Source: Pyxidicoccus fallax
GTDB taxonomy: Bacteria > Myxococcota > Myxococcia > Myxococcales > Myxococcaceae
Assembly: GCF_012933655.1 (NCBI RefSeq)
Contig: NZ_JABBJJ010000028.1
Coordinates: 1-62,251, forward strand
Direction of reading: 5' to 3'
DNA: 62,251 nucleotides
Part shown: positions 7,964 through 21,623 of the stretch, in pieces
Layout: each line of letters opens with the position of its first letter
How positions within the stretch are numbered: position 1 is the stretch's first letter
Notes under the pieces: generated by a model
What the model was told of the DNA's origin: nothing
What the model saw: only the letters and a program-made list of their open reading frames with translations
Databases searched by the model: none
Made by a program: the position numbers and the translations under genes

Positions 7964-9241
7964 ATGAAGGTCCAGGTCGAGGAGCTCTCTCCCATCGAGA
8001 AGAAGCTCTCCATCGAGGTCGAGAACTCCCGCGTGGCCGAGGAGCTCAACCGCGCGTACTCCCGGCTCGGTCAGCAGGTCCGGCTGCCCGGCTTCCGTCA
8101 GGGCAAGGTGCCCCGCCGCATCCTGGAGCAGCGCTTCCGCGACCAGGTCGAGGACGAGGTCATCCAGCGCGTCGTCCAGGCCGCCTACGTCGAGGCCATC
8201 CGCGAGCACAAGGTGGAGGTCGTCGCCAACCCCCAGGTCACCAACTCCGGCATCAAGGCGGATGCCCCCTTCACCTTCGAGGCCCGCGTCGAGGTGAAGC
8301 CCAAGGTGGAGCCGAAGGACTACAACGAGCTGCCGCTCACGAAGACGGACACCGCCGTCACCGACGAGCAGCTCAACGACCAGCTCGAGCGCATGCGCCG
8401 CTCGCTCGGCCGCCTGGATCCCGTGACGGACCGCGACACCGCGGCCGCCAACGACTTCGTCACCGTGGACTTCGAGGCCACCATCGACGGCCAGCCGTTC
8501 ACCGGCAGCAAGGCCGACGGCATCAGCGTCCAGGTGGCCCCCGGTGAGCTCGTCGAGTCCAAGATCGCCGCCCTGGAGGGCGTGAAGGTGGGCGAGGCCA
8601 AGGACATCGACTACGCCTTCCCGCAGGACTACCGGGTGGAGGAGGTGCGCGGGAAGACGGCGCGCTTCCACATCACCGTGAAGGACCTGAAGAAGGAAAT
8701 CGTCCCCGAGCTCAACGACGAGTTCGCCAAGGAGACCGGCATCGCCCAGTCCCTGGACGAGCTGCGCACCAAGATGCGCACCGACATGGAGCGCTCGAAG
8801 AAGGCCCAGGTCGAGGGCGAGGAGCGCGAGGCCCTGATGAAGGTCCTCATCGAGCGCAACCCCTTCGAGGTCCCCCGCGCCATGGTGGAGCGCGCCATGG
8901 ACTCCATGCTCCGCGGCGCCCTGCAGCAGCTGCAGCGCCAGGGCGTGGACCCCAGCCGCCTCAACCTGGACTTCAACCGTCTGCGCGAGGACATGCGCGA
9001 GAAGGCCGTCCAGGAGGTGAAGGGCACGCTCCTGTTCGAGGCCATCGCCGAGAAGGAGAGCATCCAGGCCTCCGACGCGGACGTGGACGCCCGCATCGAG
9101 CAGCTCGCCAACGAGGCGGGCCAGCCCGTCGCCGTCGTGCAGCGCTACTTCAAGGGCCCGGACGAGCGGCTCGGGTTGTCTCTCCGACTCCGCGAGGAAA
9201 AGACGATTGAATTCCTGAGGAGCCGGGCGAAGTATTCGTGA
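7964..9241 (+). CDS. tig: Trigger factor, ribosome-associated chaperone
   Basis: Binds the ribosome exit tunnel and folds nascent chains; it also has a peptidyl-prolyl isomerase domain. The 425 residues match the family length. The N-terminal ribosome-binding domain holds the signature [16 protein letters not shown] (about 44-59; family signature GFRxGKxP). The FKBP-type domain is at about 155-240 ([16 protein letters not shown]) and the helical C-terminal arms follow. It leads the tig-clpP-clpX arrangement common in proteobacteria, linking folding with ClpXP degradation. Confidence 0.97.
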   Translation: MKVQVEELSPIEKKLSIEVENSRVAEELNRAYSRLGQQVRLPGFRQGKVPRRILEQRFRDQVEDEVIQRVVQAAYVEAIREHKVEVVANPQVTNSGIKADAPFTFEARVEVKPKVEPKDYNELPLTKTDTAVTDEQLNDQLERMRRSLGRLDPVTDRDTAAANDFVTVDFEATIDGQPFTGSKADGISVQVAPGELVESKIAALEGVKVGEAKDIDYAFPQDYRVEEVRGKTARFHITVKDLKKEIVPELNDEFAKETGIAQSLDELRTKMRTDMERSKKAQVEGEEREALMKVLIERNPFEVPRAMVERAMDSMLRGALQQLQRQGVDPSRLNLDFNRLREDMREKAVQEVKGTLLFEAIAEKESIQASDADVDARIEQLANEAGQPVAVVQRYFKGPDERLGLSLRLREEKTIEFLRSRAKYS

Positions 9242-9281
9242 GGTTCACCTTCCGAGCTTCCGGTTCCTCACTGAGGTCGAC

Positions 9282-9902
9282 ATGCCCTTCATGCCCGTTC
9301 CCTACGTCATCGAGCAGACCCACCGCGGTGAGCGCTCGTACGACATCTACAGCCGGCTCCTGAAGGACCGCATCGTCATGCTGGGCACCGAAATCGACGA
9401 TGACGTGGCCAACGTCATCGTCGCCCAGCTCCTCTTCCTGGAGTCCGAGGACCCGGACAAGGACATCAACCTCTACGTCAACTCGCCCGGTGGCTCCGTC
9501 ACGGCCGGCCTCGCCATCTACGACACCATGCAGTACCTGAAGTGTCCGGTGTCCACCATCTGCGTGGGGCAGGCCGCCTCCATGGGGGCCGTCCTCCTGC
9601 TCGCCGGCGCCAAGGGCAAGCGCTACTCCCTGCCCTCCAGCCGCATCATGATTCACCAGCCGCTCGGCGGCGTGCGCGGCCAGGCCACGGACATCGAAAT
9701 CCAGGCCAAGGAAATCCTCCGGATGAAGGCCAAGCTCAACGAGCTCATCGTCAAGCACACCGGCCAGTCCATCGAGCGGGTCGAAAAGGACACGGATCGC
9801 GACTACTTCATGGGCGCGACCGAGGCCAAGGCCTACGGCATCATCGACGAAATCCAGAGCCCCCGGAAGGTCGTGGGACTGGGCAAGGAAGAGAAGAAGT
9901 AG
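9282..9902 (+). CDS. clpP: ATP-dependent Clp protease, proteolytic subunit
   Basis: Serine protease that forms the tetradecameric chamber of ClpXP. The 206 residues contain the complete triad Ser100 (QAASMGA), His125 (IMIHQPLGG) and Asp174 (DTDRDYF), with the same spacings as in E. coli ClpP (25 and 49 residues). GAGGT stands 6 nt before the ATG. The gene lies 40 bp after tig and is probably co-transcribed with it; a terminator follows at 9937. Confidence 0.98.
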   Translation: MPFMPVPYVIEQTHRGERSYDIYSRLLKDRIVMLGTEIDDDVANVIVAQLLFLESEDPDKDINLYVNSPGGSVTAGLAIYDTMQYLKCPVSTICVGQAASMGAVLLLAGAKGKRYSLPSSRIMIHQPLGGVRGQATDIEIQAKEILRMKAKLNELIVKHTGQSIERVEKDTDRDYFMGATEAKAYGIIDEIQSPRKVVGLGKEEKK

Positions 9903-9936
9903 TCGGGTTTCCGGGGCCTTGGGGCCTCGGTTGGCG

Positions 9937-9983
9937 GCCGGAGTCGCGGGAATTCACACCCGCGTCTCCGGCTTTCTGCTTTC
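9937..9983 (+). terminator. Terminator after clpP
   Basis: A 14-nt stem with a single T-T mismatch, GCCGGAG-T-CGCGGG (9937-9950) with CCCGCG-T-CTCCGGC (9959-9972), followed by TTTCTGCTTT. It separates clpP from clpX, so clpX probably has its own promoter within 9984-10120. Confidence 0.75.
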
Positions 9984-10120
9984 TGCGTCGTGCGAATCGC
10001 CCTGTTAAGTACCTGGAAGCCGCGTGGACGTTCCGGACATGGGCTGACTAGATTGGGCCAGAGGCAGGGGTAGGGGCGTTTACCAGGAGTGGGGGCCTTT
10101 CAGGCGCAGCGAGGGAATCA

Positions 10121-11398
<1,278 letters not shown>

Positions 11399-11577
11399 CG
11401 GCCACCACCACCCCTGGAGCCCCTCGCGGCGCCAGGGGGACTCGAAGCATGACGGGGCGCGTCATGGAGCGGAATGGCTCCGGCGCGCCCCTCGCTTTGT
11501 GGAAGGGGCGGGCGCTTCCGGCCCCACCGCACTTTTTGTGGGACGGCCGGGGCCCTTTCTGTATGTGCTGGGACCCC

Positions 11578-13773
11578 ATGAGAAAGCTGCTCGTCCCCGC
11601 CCTGCTGTCCCTCGCCGCGTGTGCCACCCAGAAGGAGGCGGCGCGGGAGGAACTTCCGGCGTCCGCGTCCGCGGCGCCTCCCCAAACCCAGGAGTCCTCG
11701 CGAATGGCATACCCGGCGACCCGGGCGGAGCAGGTGGTGGACACGCTTCACGGCGTGCAGGTGGCGGACCCGTATCGCTGGCTGGAGGACGAGAAGTCCC
11801 CCGAGGTCCAGGCGTGGATGAAGGCGCAGGACGCGCTCACGCGCGAGCACCTGGGGAAGGTGCCGGGGCGTGACGCGCTCGTGCGGCGCTTCACGGAGCT
11901 GTTCTACGTGGACTCCATCTCCCCGCCGGCGCGCCGGGGCGGCCGCTACTTCTACATCCGCACCCACAAGGACAAGGAGAAGGCCGTCCTCTACTGGCGT
12001 GACGGGGAGAAGGGCCAGGAGAAGGTGCTCCTGGACCCGAACACCTGGAGCAAGGACGGCACCGTGTCCATGGGCACGTGGGCGCCGTCGTGGGACGGCA
12101 AGAAGGTCGTCTTCGCCCAGAAGCCCAACGCCGCGGACGAGGCCGTGCTGCACGTCATGGACGTGGACACCGGCGAGTGGTCCAAGGTGGACGTCATCGA
12201 GGGCGCCAAGTACGCCTCGCCCAAGTGGACGCCGGACAACAAGGGCTTCTACTACGAGTGGCTGCCCACCGACCCGAGCATCCCCGTGGACGCGCGGCCG
12301 GGCTACACCACCGTCCGCTACCACGTGGTGGGCACGGACCCGAAGCAGGACGCGCTGGTGCACCCGCGCACCGGGGACCCCACCACCTTCCTGCAGAGTG
12401 ACTTGAGCCGGGACGGCAAGTACCTCTTCATCTACATCGTCCGCGGCTGGAGCGAGAACGACGTCTACTGGAAGCGGCCGGGCGAGAAGGACTTCCGGCT
12501 GCTCGTGAAGGGGCAGGGCGCCAAGTACAGCGTCAACGCGTGGAAGGACCGCTTCTACGTCACCACGGACGAGGGCGCCCCGCGCCAGCGCGTCTTCGAG
12601 GTGGACCCGGGCAAGCCCGAGCGCGCCGCGTGGAAGGAAATCGTCCCCGAGGACAAGGTGGCCTCGCTCCAGGCCGTCAACATCGTCGGCGGACACCTGG
12701 CGCTGGAGTACCTCAAGGACGCCACCACCGAGGTGCGCGTGGCCACCCTGCAGGGCAAGCCCGTGCGCACCGTGCAGCTGCCGGGCGTGGGCGCCGCCTC
12801 CAACCTGGTGGGCCTGGAGGACCTGGACGAGGCCTACTTCGTCTTCACGTCCTTCACCGTGCCCCGCCTCGTCTTCAAGACGTCCGTGGCCAGCGGGAAG
12901 ACGGAGGAGTGGGCGCGGGTGGAGCTGCCCATGGACCCGGACCTGTACACGACCGAGCAGGTCTTCTACACGTCCAAGGACGGCACGCGGGTGCCCATGT
13001 TCCTCGTGCACCGCAAGGACCTGAAGCGCGAGGGCAACGCGCCCACGCTGCTCTACGGGTACGGCGGCTTCAACGTCAGCATGGAGCCCACCTTCCGCGG
13101 CAGCATCCTGCCCTGGCTGGACGCCGGCGGCGTGTACGCGGTGGCCAACCTGCGCGGCGGCGGTGAGTACGGGAAGGACTGGCACGAGGCCGGCCGGCTG
13201 GGCCGCAAGCAGAACGTCTTCGACGACCTCCACGCGGCGGCCGAGTTCCTCGCGCGCGAGAAGTACACGCAGCCCAAGCGGCTGGCCATCTACGGCGGCA
13301 GCAACGGCGGCCTGCTGGTGGGCGCGGCCATGACGCAGCGTCCGGCGCTGTACGGCGCGGTGGTGTGCGCGGTGCCGCTGCTCGACATGGTGCGCTACCA
13401 CCTCTTCGGCAGCGGCCGGACGTGGATTCCGGAGTACGGCACGGCGGAGAAGGCCGAGGACTTCAAGACGCTGCACGCCTACTCGCCCTACCACCACGTG
13501 CGGCCGGACGTGCGCTACCCCGCACTGCTGATGATGGCCGCGGACCACGACGACCGCGTCGACCCCATGCACGCCCGCAAGTTCGTGGCGGCCGTGCAGA
13601 ACGCGCCTGGAAACCAGGCACCCGTCCTGCTGCGCATCGAGACGAACGCGGGACACGGTGGCGCGGACCAGGTGGCCAAGACTATTGAGTCCAGCGCTGA
13701 CCTGTACTCCTTCCTCTTCCAGACCCTGGGGGTGGAGATGCGCCAGGGTGGGGTGGCGGCGCAGGGCCGCTGA
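11578..13773 (+). CDS. Prolyl oligopeptidase (S9A), predicted lipoprotein
   Basis: Serine peptidase that cuts short peptides after proline. The 731-residue product opens with a lipoprotein signal (LLSLAAC, lipidated Cys about residue 16), then a linker, an N-terminal beta-propeller and a C-terminal alpha/beta-hydrolase domain. The triad is Ser575 (GGSNGG), Asp658 (DHDDRV) and His693 (NAGHGG). The ATG at 11578 is chosen because it starts the signal peptide; an open frame extends 129 bp upstream without signal features. Lipidation implies an envelope location, plausible for peptide feeding in a predatory bacterium, though that role is inferred. Confidence 0.93.
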   Translation: MRKLLVPALLSLAACATQKEAAREELPASASAAPPQTQESSRMAYPATRAEQVVDTLHGVQVADPYRWLEDEKSPEVQAWMKAQDALTREHLGKVPGRDALVRRFTELFYVDSISPPARRGGRYFYIRTHKDKEKAVLYWRDGEKGQEKVLLDPNTWSKDGTVSMGTWAPSWDGKKVVFAQKPNAADEAVLHVMDVDTGEWSKVDVIEGAKYASPKWTPDNKGFYYEWLPTDPSIPVDARPGYTTVRYHVVGTDPKQDALVHPRTGDPTTFLQSDLSRDGKYLFIYIVRGWSENDVYWKRPGEKDFRLLVKGQGAKYSVNAWKDRFYVTTDEGAPRQRVFEVDPGKPERAAWKEIVPEDKVASLQAVNIVGGHLALEYLKDATTEVRVATLQGKPVRTVQLPGVGAASNLVGLEDLDEAYFVFTSFTVPRLVFKTSVASGKTEEWARVELPMDPDLYTTEQVFYTSKDGTRVPMFLVHRKDLKREGNAPTLLYGYGGFNVSMEPTFRGSILPWLDAGGVYAVANLRGGGEYGKDWHEAGRLGRKQNVFDDLHAAAEFLAREKYTQPKRLAIYGGSNGGLLVGAAMTQRPALYGAVVCAVPLLDMVRYHLFGSGRTWIPEYGTAEKAEDFKTLHAYSPYHHVRPDVRYPALLMMAADHDDRVDPMHARKFVAAVQNAPGNQAPVLLRIETNAGHGGADQVAKTIESSADLYSFLFQTLGVEMRQGGVAAQGR

Positions 13774-13810
13774 CACCCCGAGCGGACACCCGAGTGGGCA
13801 CGGGGTGTTC
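13774..13810 (+). terminator. Terminator after the prolyl oligopeptidase gene
   Basis: A 7-bp stem, CACCCCG (13774-13780) with CGGGGTG (13801-13807), starts directly after the stop codon and is followed by TTCCCTT. The T-tract is short, so strength is uncertain. Confidence 0.45.
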
Positions 13811-13826
13811 CCTTGAAGGCAACGGG

Positions 13827-13879
13827 CCGTTCCCCAATCTTGTCCCGGGGAACGGCACACGAAATCGCCGTGTTATAGA
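13827..13879 (+). promoter_or_regulatory. Inverted repeat and candidate promoter upstream of lon
   Basis: A perfect 9-11-9 inverted repeat, CCGTTCCCC (13827-13835) and GGGGAACGG (13847-13855), lies just upstream of a -10-like TATAGA (13874-13879). With a 17-bp spacer the -35 position would be 13851-13856, inside the right arm. This is the layout of a repressor operator. It does not match the CIRCE element. The regulator is unknown. Confidence 0.45.
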
Positions 13880-13971
13880 CGTGCTTCACCCCGTGTGCGC
13901 GCTCACTGAGCGGGCGGACGGGCAACTCTTCAGTGGCCTGCCCAGCAGGCGGGCCAGCAGGTGGCGGATAC

Positions 13972-16437
<2,466 letters not shown>

Positions 16438-16458
16438 CGCTGAGTCGCACGGGTTGAA

Positions 16459-16554
16459 GGCTCCCTCCCTGGAAGGGGAGGGGCACCGGGTTGAAGAGAA
16501 GCCAGGATGCCGGACGACACAGGTCGCCGGGGTCCTGGCTTCTCTGTTTTCTGG
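16459..16554 (+). repeat. Structured intergenic repeat, copy 1
   Basis: A 96-bp element about 80 percent identical by eye to 21843-21937. Shared blocks include GGCTCCCTC, CCGGGTTGAAGA, AAGCCAGGA, GCCGGACGAC, AGGTCG and TTTTCTGG. This copy forms a 13-bp perfect hairpin (AGAGAAGCCAGGA with TCCTGGCTTCTCT) followed by GTTTTCT, so it could also terminate lon transcription. No other copy is obvious in the window. Confidence 0.65.
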
Positions 16555-16809
16555 CGAGGCAGCTCGCCCAACTTCGCGCGGGCGAAGCTCCAGGGGCGCT
16601 ACATCACCCATCACTTCGAGGACTGCGACTTCACGAAGTCGAACCTGAGCGACTCCCACCTCGGAGGGACGTTCGTGCGATGCACCTTCTCGGGCGCCAA
16701 CCTCAAGGGCGCGAACCTGCACCACTGCACCTTCGAGCGCTGTGTCTTCGAGGATGCCCGACTCGCTCACGTCTCGTTCAACGGCAGCACGCTGTCCGAC
16801 TCCCCCTGA
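16507..16809 (+). CDS. Small pentapeptide-repeat protein
   Basis: A 100-residue protein whose residues about 22-95 follow the A(D/N)LXX pentapeptide pattern with Phe or Leu at the central position (DFTKSNLSDSHLGGTF, CTFSGANLKGANL, CTFERCVFEDARL). Such repeats build a right-handed beta-helix; known members include gyrase-mimicking proteins, but most have no assigned role and this one is short (about three coils). The first 16 codons lie inside the repeat element 16459-16554, and there is no start codon between the element and the repeats, so the N-terminus appears to have been supplied by the element. No signal peptide. Confidence 0.65.
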   Translation: MPDDTGRRGPGFSVFWRGSSPNFARAKLQGRYITHHFEDCDFTKSNLSDSHLGGTFVRCTFSGANLKGANLHHCTFERCVFEDARLAHVSFNGSTLSDSP

Positions 16810-17075
16810 GCGCGGAGCAGGCCGCTGGCTGCATCCTGGTCAATGTCCGCCAGGTCGAGACAGGTTCCTAGCGAGGGTGCGCCTGGGTGCCTGTATGCCT
16901 TGGACAGACGTTCGCGCTCACGGTTCGAGGCTGACTCTCATGGTGCAGGGGTGACCCAGGTTCAACGGCGATTCGAGTCCTGTAGCTTCTCTCGGCTTCC
17001 ACTCTGGGCTCCTCACGGCCGCCGTACCGCCGGGGTCCTCGGAATGGCGGCGCTCGCACGCCGAGAGAGGATTCC

Positions 17076-20000
17076 ATGACGCGAGTAGGACCGAAGTGGT
17101 GGATAGGTGTGACGTTGGCCGTCTGCGCCGCGCTGGCGGGCTGCGGTCCGCAGGACGCTCAGGACACGACGCAGGCGGAGGTGATGCCGTCGGGCTCGTC
17201 CGACAGCACCTCGTTGGGATTGGAAGCCACGGGGCCCATCCTCGCCGCGGGTAGCAACCACACGGTGACCTTGAGGCAGGACGGCACCGTCTGGACCTGG
17301 GGCGACAACGCCTACGGCCAGATGGGAGATGGCACCACCACGCGCCGCTTCACGCAGGTGCAGGTGCAGGAGCTGACGGGTGTCACCGCCGTCGCCGGAG
17401 GTATCTTCCATACTGCGGCCGTGAGGCAGGACGGCACCGTCTGGACCTGGGGGCGCAACAACGCCGGCCAGTTGGGGGACGGGACGACCCTCACACGCCT
17501 CACCCCGGTGCAGGTGCCGGGACTGACGGGCATCACCGCCGTCGCGGCGGGTCGCAACCACACGGTGGCCCTGCGGCAGGACGGCACCGTCTGGGCCTGG
17601 GGCGGCAACACCTCCGGTCAGCTGGGGGACGGGACGCAGATCCAGCGCCTCGCCCCGGTGCAGGTGGTGGGGCTGACGGACGTCACCGCCATCGCCACGA
17701 ACACCGAGCACACGGTGGCCTTGCGGCAGGACGGCACCGTCTGGGCCTGGGGCAACAACACCTTCGGACATCTCGGGGATGGGACCTTCACGCGCCGCGC
17801 CACGCCGGTGCAGGTGGTGGGGCTGACGGGCGCCACCGCCATCGCCGCGGGGAGCACCCATACGGTGGCCGTGAGGCAGGACGGCACCGTCTGGGCCTGG
17901 GGCTTCAACCTCTTCGGTCAGCTGGGGAATGGAACGAACTCCATCTCCGCCACGCCGGTGCAGGTGCAGGGGCTGACGGGCGCCACCGCCGTCTCCGCGG
18001 GTACCGGTCATACCCTGGCCGTGATGCAGGACGGCACCGTCTGGGCCTGGGGTGACAACGGCTACGGCCAGCTGGGCAATGGGACGACCTCCGCGTCCTC
18101 CATGCCGGTGCAGGCGCAGGGCGTGACGGGCATCACCGCCGTCGCCGCGGGTGCCGCTCACACCATGGCCATGAGGCGGGACGGCACCGTCTGGGCCTGG
18201 GGCTTCAACCACTCCGGCCAGCTGGGCGAGGGGTCCGCCAGCCAACGCCACACGCCGGTGCAGGTGCAGGGCGTGACGGGCATCACCGACATCGCCGCGA
18301 GTGACGGCCACACGATGACCTTGCGGCAGGACGGCACCGTCTGGGCCTGGGGTGACAACGTCTACGGCCAGCTCGGGGATGGGACGACCACGCGCCGCCT
18401 CACCCAGGTGCAGGTGCAGGGGCTGACGGAGGTCACCGCCATCTCCGCGAGTGACAGCCACTCGGTGGCCTTGCGGCAGGACGGCACCGTCTGGGCCTGG
18501 GGCCGCAACTCCAACGGCCAGCTCGGGGATGGGACGAACACGAACCGCTCCACGCCGGCGCAGGTGCCGGGGCTGACCGACGTCATCGCCGTCGCCGCGG
18601 GTAGCTCCCACACGGTGGCCTTGCGACAGGACGGCACCGTCTGGGCTTGGGGCCTCAACTCCAACGGCCAGCTGGGGGATGGGACGACCACCCAACGCCT
18701 CACCCCGGTGCAGGTGCTGGGGCTGACGGACGTCATCGCCGTCGCCGCGGGTAGCGCCCACACGGTGGCCCTGCGGCAGGACGGCACCGTCTGGGCGTGG
18801 GGCCTCAACTCCAGCGGCCAGCTGGGAGATGGAACGACCACGCGCCGCCTCACCTCGGTGCAGGTGCCGGGGCTGACGGACGTCACCGCCATCTTCGCGG
18901 GTGAAAATCACACGGTGGCCTTGCGGCAGGACGGCACCGTCTGGACCTGGGGCAGCAACTCCTCCGGTCAACTCGGGGACGGGACGAACACGAACCGCTC
19001 CACGCCGGTGCAGGTGCTGACGGATGTCACCGCCATCTCCGCGACTGACGGGCACTCGGTGGCCGTGAGGCGGGACGGCACCGCCTGGGCCTGGGGCGAC
19101 AACTCCTTCGGTGAGCTCGGGGACGGGACGACCGACCAACGGCCCACGCCGGTGCAGGCGCAGGGGCTGACGAGCGTCGTCGCGATGGCCGCGGGGAGCA
19201 CCCACACCGTGGCCCTGCGGCAGGACGGCACCGTCTGGACCTGGGGCATCAACTCCGTCGGTCAGCTCGGGAGCGGACCGCTCGCCTACCGCGTCACGCC
19301 GGTGCAGGTGCAGGGACTGACGACGAGCGTCACGGCCATCTCCGCCGGTGACGCCCACACGGTGGCCCTGCGGCAGGATGGCACCGTCTGGACCTGGGGC
19401 ATCAACACCTACGGCCAGCTGGGAGACGGGACGACCACCCAACGCCGCACGCCCGCGCAGCTGCAGGGAATGACGGACGTCATCGCCATCGCCTCGGGGG
19501 CCTATCACTCCGTGGCCGTGAGGCAGGACGGCACCGTCTGGGCCTGGGGCTACAACGCCTACGGCCAGCTGGGCGACGGAACGTCCACCCAACGCCTCAC
19601 GCCGGTGCAGGTGCAAGGGCTGACGTCGGTCGCGGCCATCGCGGCCGGTGAATCCCATACCGTGGCCTTGCAGCGGGACGGCACCGTCTGGGCCTGGGGG
19701 CGCAACTCCTGGGGCCAGCTCGGAGATGGGACGACGGCGCACCGCCTCAGGCCCGTGCGCGTGCAGGGGCTGACGGGCGTCGCCGCCATTGCCGTGGGCT
19801 CCCTCCACACCGTGGCCTTGCGGCAGGACGGCACCGTCTGGACCTGGGGCTACAATGATCTCGGCCAGCTGGGGAATGGGACGACCACGCGCCGCCTCAC
19901 CCCGGGCCAGGTGCAGGGCCTGACGGGTGTCACCGCCATTGCCGCGGGCTACTTCCACACCGTGGCCGCGCGGCAGGACGGCGGCGTCTGGGCCTGGGGC

Positions 20001-20387
20001 TTCAACCCCTGGGGACAGCTCGGCGATGGCACGGCCACCAACCGCACCACGCCGGTGCAGGTGCAGGGGCTGACGGGCGTTGCCGCGCTCGCCGCCGGTT
20101 ACGCGCACACGGTGGCCCTGAAGCAGGACGGCACCGTGGCGGCCTGGGGCAACAACTCCAACGGCCAGCTGGGCGATGGGACGACGACGAGCCGCTCCAC
20201 GCCGGTGCTGGCGCGAGGGCTGACGGGCGTCGTCTCGCTGACGGCGGGCCGTCTGCACTCGGCGGCCATGAGCCCGGACGGCACCGGCTGGACCTGGGGA
20301 CGCAACAACGCCGGCCAGTTGGGAGACGGGGCGACCGCTGACCGCTCCACGCCGGTACGCGTGCTGGTCCCGGCGGAAGGGACCTGA
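17076..20387 (+). CDS. Giant RCC1-repeat lipoprotein (21 repeats)
   Basis: A 1,103-residue lipoprotein: signal peptide with lipobox LAGC (Cys about 24), a 35-residue linker, then 21 RCC1-type repeats of about 50 residues. The consensus is [37 protein letters not shown]1 repeats each form one blade of a seven-bladed beta-propeller, so 21 repeats give exactly three propellers. The product should be anchored in the outer membrane and act in binding, but the partner is unknown. The repeats are highly alike at the DNA level, which implies recent expansion or gene conversion. The long antisense frames through this gene are artefacts of the repeat. Confidence 0.9.
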   Translation: MTRVGPKWWIGVTLAVCAALAGCGPQDAQDTTQAEVMPSGSSDSTSLGLEATGPILAAGSNHTVTLRQDGTVWTWGDNAYGQMGDGTTTRRFTQVQVQELTGVTAVAGGIFHTAAVRQDGTVWTWGRNNAGQLGDGTTLTRLTPVQVPGLTGITAVAAGRNHTVALRQDGTVWAWGGNTSGQLGDGTQIQRLAPVQVVGLTDVTAIATNTEHTVALRQDGTVWAWGNNTFGHLGDGTFTRRATPVQVVGLTGATAIAAGSTHTVAVRQDGTVWAWGFNLFGQLGNGTNSISATPVQVQGLTGATAVSAGTGHTLAVMQDGTVWAWGDNGYGQLGNGTTSASSMPVQAQGVTGITAVAAGAAHTMAMRRDGTVWAWGFNHSGQLGEGSASQRHTPVQVQGVTGITDIAASDGHTMTLRQDGTVWAWGDNVYGQLGDGTTTRRLTQVQVQGLTEVTAISASDSHSVALRQDGTVWAWGRNSNGQLGDGTNTNRSTPAQVPGLTDVIAVAAGSSHTVALRQDGTVWAWGLNSNGQLGDGTTTQRLTPVQVLGLTDVIAVAAGSAHTVALRQDGTVWAWGLNSSGQLGDGTTTRRLTSVQVPGLTDVTAIFAGENHTVALRQDGTVWTWGSNSSGQLGDGTNTNRSTPVQVLTDVTAISATDGHSVAVRRDGTAWAWGDNSFGELGDGTTDQRPTPVQAQGLTSVVAMAAGSTHTVALRQDGTVWTWGINSVGQLGSGPLAYRVTPVQVQGLTTSVTAISAGDAHTVALRQDGTVWTWGINTYGQLGDGTTTQRRTPAQLQGMTDVIAIASGAYHSVAVRQDGTVWAWGYNAYGQLGDGTSTQRLTPVQVQGLTSVAAIAAGESHTVALQRDGTVWAWGRNSWGQLGDGTTAHRLRPVRVQGLTGVAAIAVGSLHTVALRQDGTVWTWGYNDLGQLGNGTTTRRLTPGQVQGLTGVTAIAAGYFHTVAARQDGGVWAWGFNPWGQLGDGTATNRTTPVQVQGLTGVAALAAGYAHTVALKQDGTVAAWGNNSNGQLGDGTTTSRSTPVLARGLTGVVSLTAGRLHSAAMSPDGTGWTWGRNNAGQLGDGATADRSTPVRVLVPAEGT
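17241..20375 (+). repeat. 150-bp tandem repeat array coding for RCC1 blades
   Basis: The phrase GGCACCGTCTGG recurs at exact 150-bp steps from about 17283 through the first twelve units, then one unit is 144 bp and another 153 bp, both multiples of three. All indels keep the frame, so the array is under protein-level selection. Confidence 0.85.
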
Positions 20388-20416
20388 ACCGTCCCATCGG
20401 TCAGGTCGCTCGATGA

Positions 20417-20445
20417 AGGCTCCCTCACGTCAGGTGAGGGAGCCT
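20417..20445. terminator. Hairpin terminator after the RCC1 gene
   Basis: A perfect 12-bp stem, AGGCTCCCTCAC (20417-20428) with GTGAGGGAGCCT (20434-20445), and a 5-nt loop. No T-tract follows, but the stem is strong and lies between convergent genes. Confidence 0.6.
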
Positions 20446-20746
20446 CGGGCCCGGGCAGTCGAAGGGGAGTGCGGCTGGAGCCGGTCGTTCATCGTCAGCG
20501 GGAGCGGGAGCAGTGAGTGAAGTCCCGGGCGGCCTCGGCGTCGCGCAGCGTGGCGGTCAGGACCTGGTCTCCTACGCTCAGGCGAAGCTTCCGGGTGCTT
20601 GCCTCGACCGGGGCACAGAGTTGAGCGAGGACGGGAGGCGCGGCCAGGGCCAGGCCGATGGCGAGCGACGCCATGACGGCCACCCGGATGCCTCTCGGGC
20701 TCGACCCAGGCGCCTGTCGCTTCCTCGCGGATGGCGCGGTGCTCAA
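20430..20746 (-). pseudogene. Frameshifted, truncated cyclophilin-like gene
   Basis: In one frame (start 20746) there is a signal peptide (VAVMASLAIGLALAAPPVLAQ) and then KLRLSVGDQVLTATLRDAEA, the opening of the small cyclophilin-like fold family. That frame ends early at 20495. The next expected family segment, SLLPLPLTMNDR, is present in the adjacent frame just past ARDF, so there is a 1-nt deletion or 2-nt insertion near 20517. After MNDR the sequence no longer resembles the family and ends at 20430, about 60 residues short. Its neighbours, a carboxymuconolactone decarboxylase and a cupin, are usual partners of this family. I infer a decayed gene; a sequencing error could explain the frameshift but not the missing end. 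Confidence 0.6.
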
Positions 20747-21078
20747 GGCTCCTTCCTTCCAAGGAGCTCCCTGGCGCGCGTCATGGCGGACATGGCGTTG
20801 GGCCAGCCAACGTAGAACGCCAGGTGGGTGATGAGCTCGACGAGCTCCTCCCGCGTCACGCCGTTCTCGATGGCGCGAGGGAAGTGGAAGCCCATCTGCT
20901 CCGTCTTGCCCGTCGCCACCAGCGCCGCGCAGGTGATGAGGCTGCGGTCGCGCTTGGACAGCTCTGGCCGCTCCCAGACGTCCCCGAAGAGCACGTCATC
21001 GGTCAGCTCGGCGAGCTTGGGTGCGAAGTCGCCGAGGGCCTTCTGGGCGGCGGTGGCGGGCTTGTCGGTGGTGCTCAT
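20743..21078 (-). CDS. Carboxymuconolactone decarboxylase family protein
   Basis: A 111-residue protein of the CMD/AhpD-like family. It carries the [19 protein letters not shown] start, a central [14 protein letters not shown] and the C-terminal [17 protein letters not shown]. The redox CxxC of AhpD is absent, so it is closer to gamma-carboxymuconolactone decarboxylase-like proteins of unknown substrate. The ATG at 21078 has GGGAGAA 8 nt upstream and overlaps the TGA of the cupin gene (ATGA). The pair is often found together and linked with redox or aromatic metabolism; the substrate here is not known. Confidence 0.9.
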   Translation of the reverse strand: MSTTDKPATAAQKALGDFAPKLAELTDDVLFGDVWERPELSKRDRSLITCAALVATGKTEQMGFHFPRAIENGVTREELVELITHLAFYVGWPNAMSAMTRARELLGRKEP

Positions 21079-21623
21079 GGTGCGTTCTCCCTTCCAGGCT
21101 GCGCGCCGTACTGCGCGTCGGTGACCTTCTCCATCCATTCGACGACCTTGCCGTCGAGCGCCTCCTGGATGGCGAGGTGGGTCATGGCGGTGGTGGGCGA
21201 GGCGCCGTGCCAGTGCTTCTGGCCGGGCGGAATCCACACCACGTCACCGGGGCGAATCTCCTCGGCGGCGCCGCCCCAGAACTGGACGCGCCCAAGGCCC
21301 GCCGTCACGACGAGCGTCTGCCCCAACGGGTGGGTGTGCCACGCCGTGCGGGCACCGGGCTCGAACGTGACGGAGGCGCCCGAGGTGCGCGCGGGGGCAT
21401 TCGCCGCGAACAGCGGGTCCACGCGAACGGCGCCGGTGAAGTTCTCGGCCGGCCCCTTGGCGGAGGGCTGAGAGCCGGCGCGGGCAATGCGCGGGGACGG
21501 AGCCGCACCGCGCGACGCGGCCGTGGAGGTGCCCGCGTCGGCGCTGGCGCTCCGGGGGTTGGCCTGGGCGAACGCGACGCCGAGCAGTGGCAGTGAGACG
21601 AGCGTGGCGACGAGCAGCTTCAT
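21075..21623 (-). CDS. Exported cupin-domain protein
   Basis: A 182-residue protein with an N-terminal signal peptide ([19 protein letters not shown]), a Ser/Ala-rich linker and one cupin domain. Metal-binding motif 1 is visible as [16 protein letters not shown] (two His, then Gln), and motif 2 as [16 protein letters not shown]. The ATG at 21623 is preferred over that at 21629 because GGAGG then lies 6 nt upstream rather than touching the codon. It is coupled to the downstream CMD gene. The role, perhaps a periplasmic oxygenase- or isomerase-like activity, is unproven. Confidence 0.88.
   Translation of the reverse strand: MKLLVATLVSLPLLGVAFAQANPRSASADAGTSTAASRGAAPSPRIARAGSQPSAKGPAENFTGAVRVDPLFAANAPARTSGASVTFEPGARTAWHTHPLGQTLVVTAGLGRVQFWGGAAEEIRPGDVVWIPPGQKHWHGASPTTAMTHLAIQEALDGKVVEWMEKVTDAQYGAQPGRENAP

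Noticed and set aside
17013..20258. A 1,081-codon minus-strand repeat protein
   Set aside because: It is the complement of the RCC1 repeat; a 150-bp in-frame period leaves all phases open.
17241..20375. CRISPR or satellite array
   Set aside because: 150-bp units are fully coding RCC1 blades.
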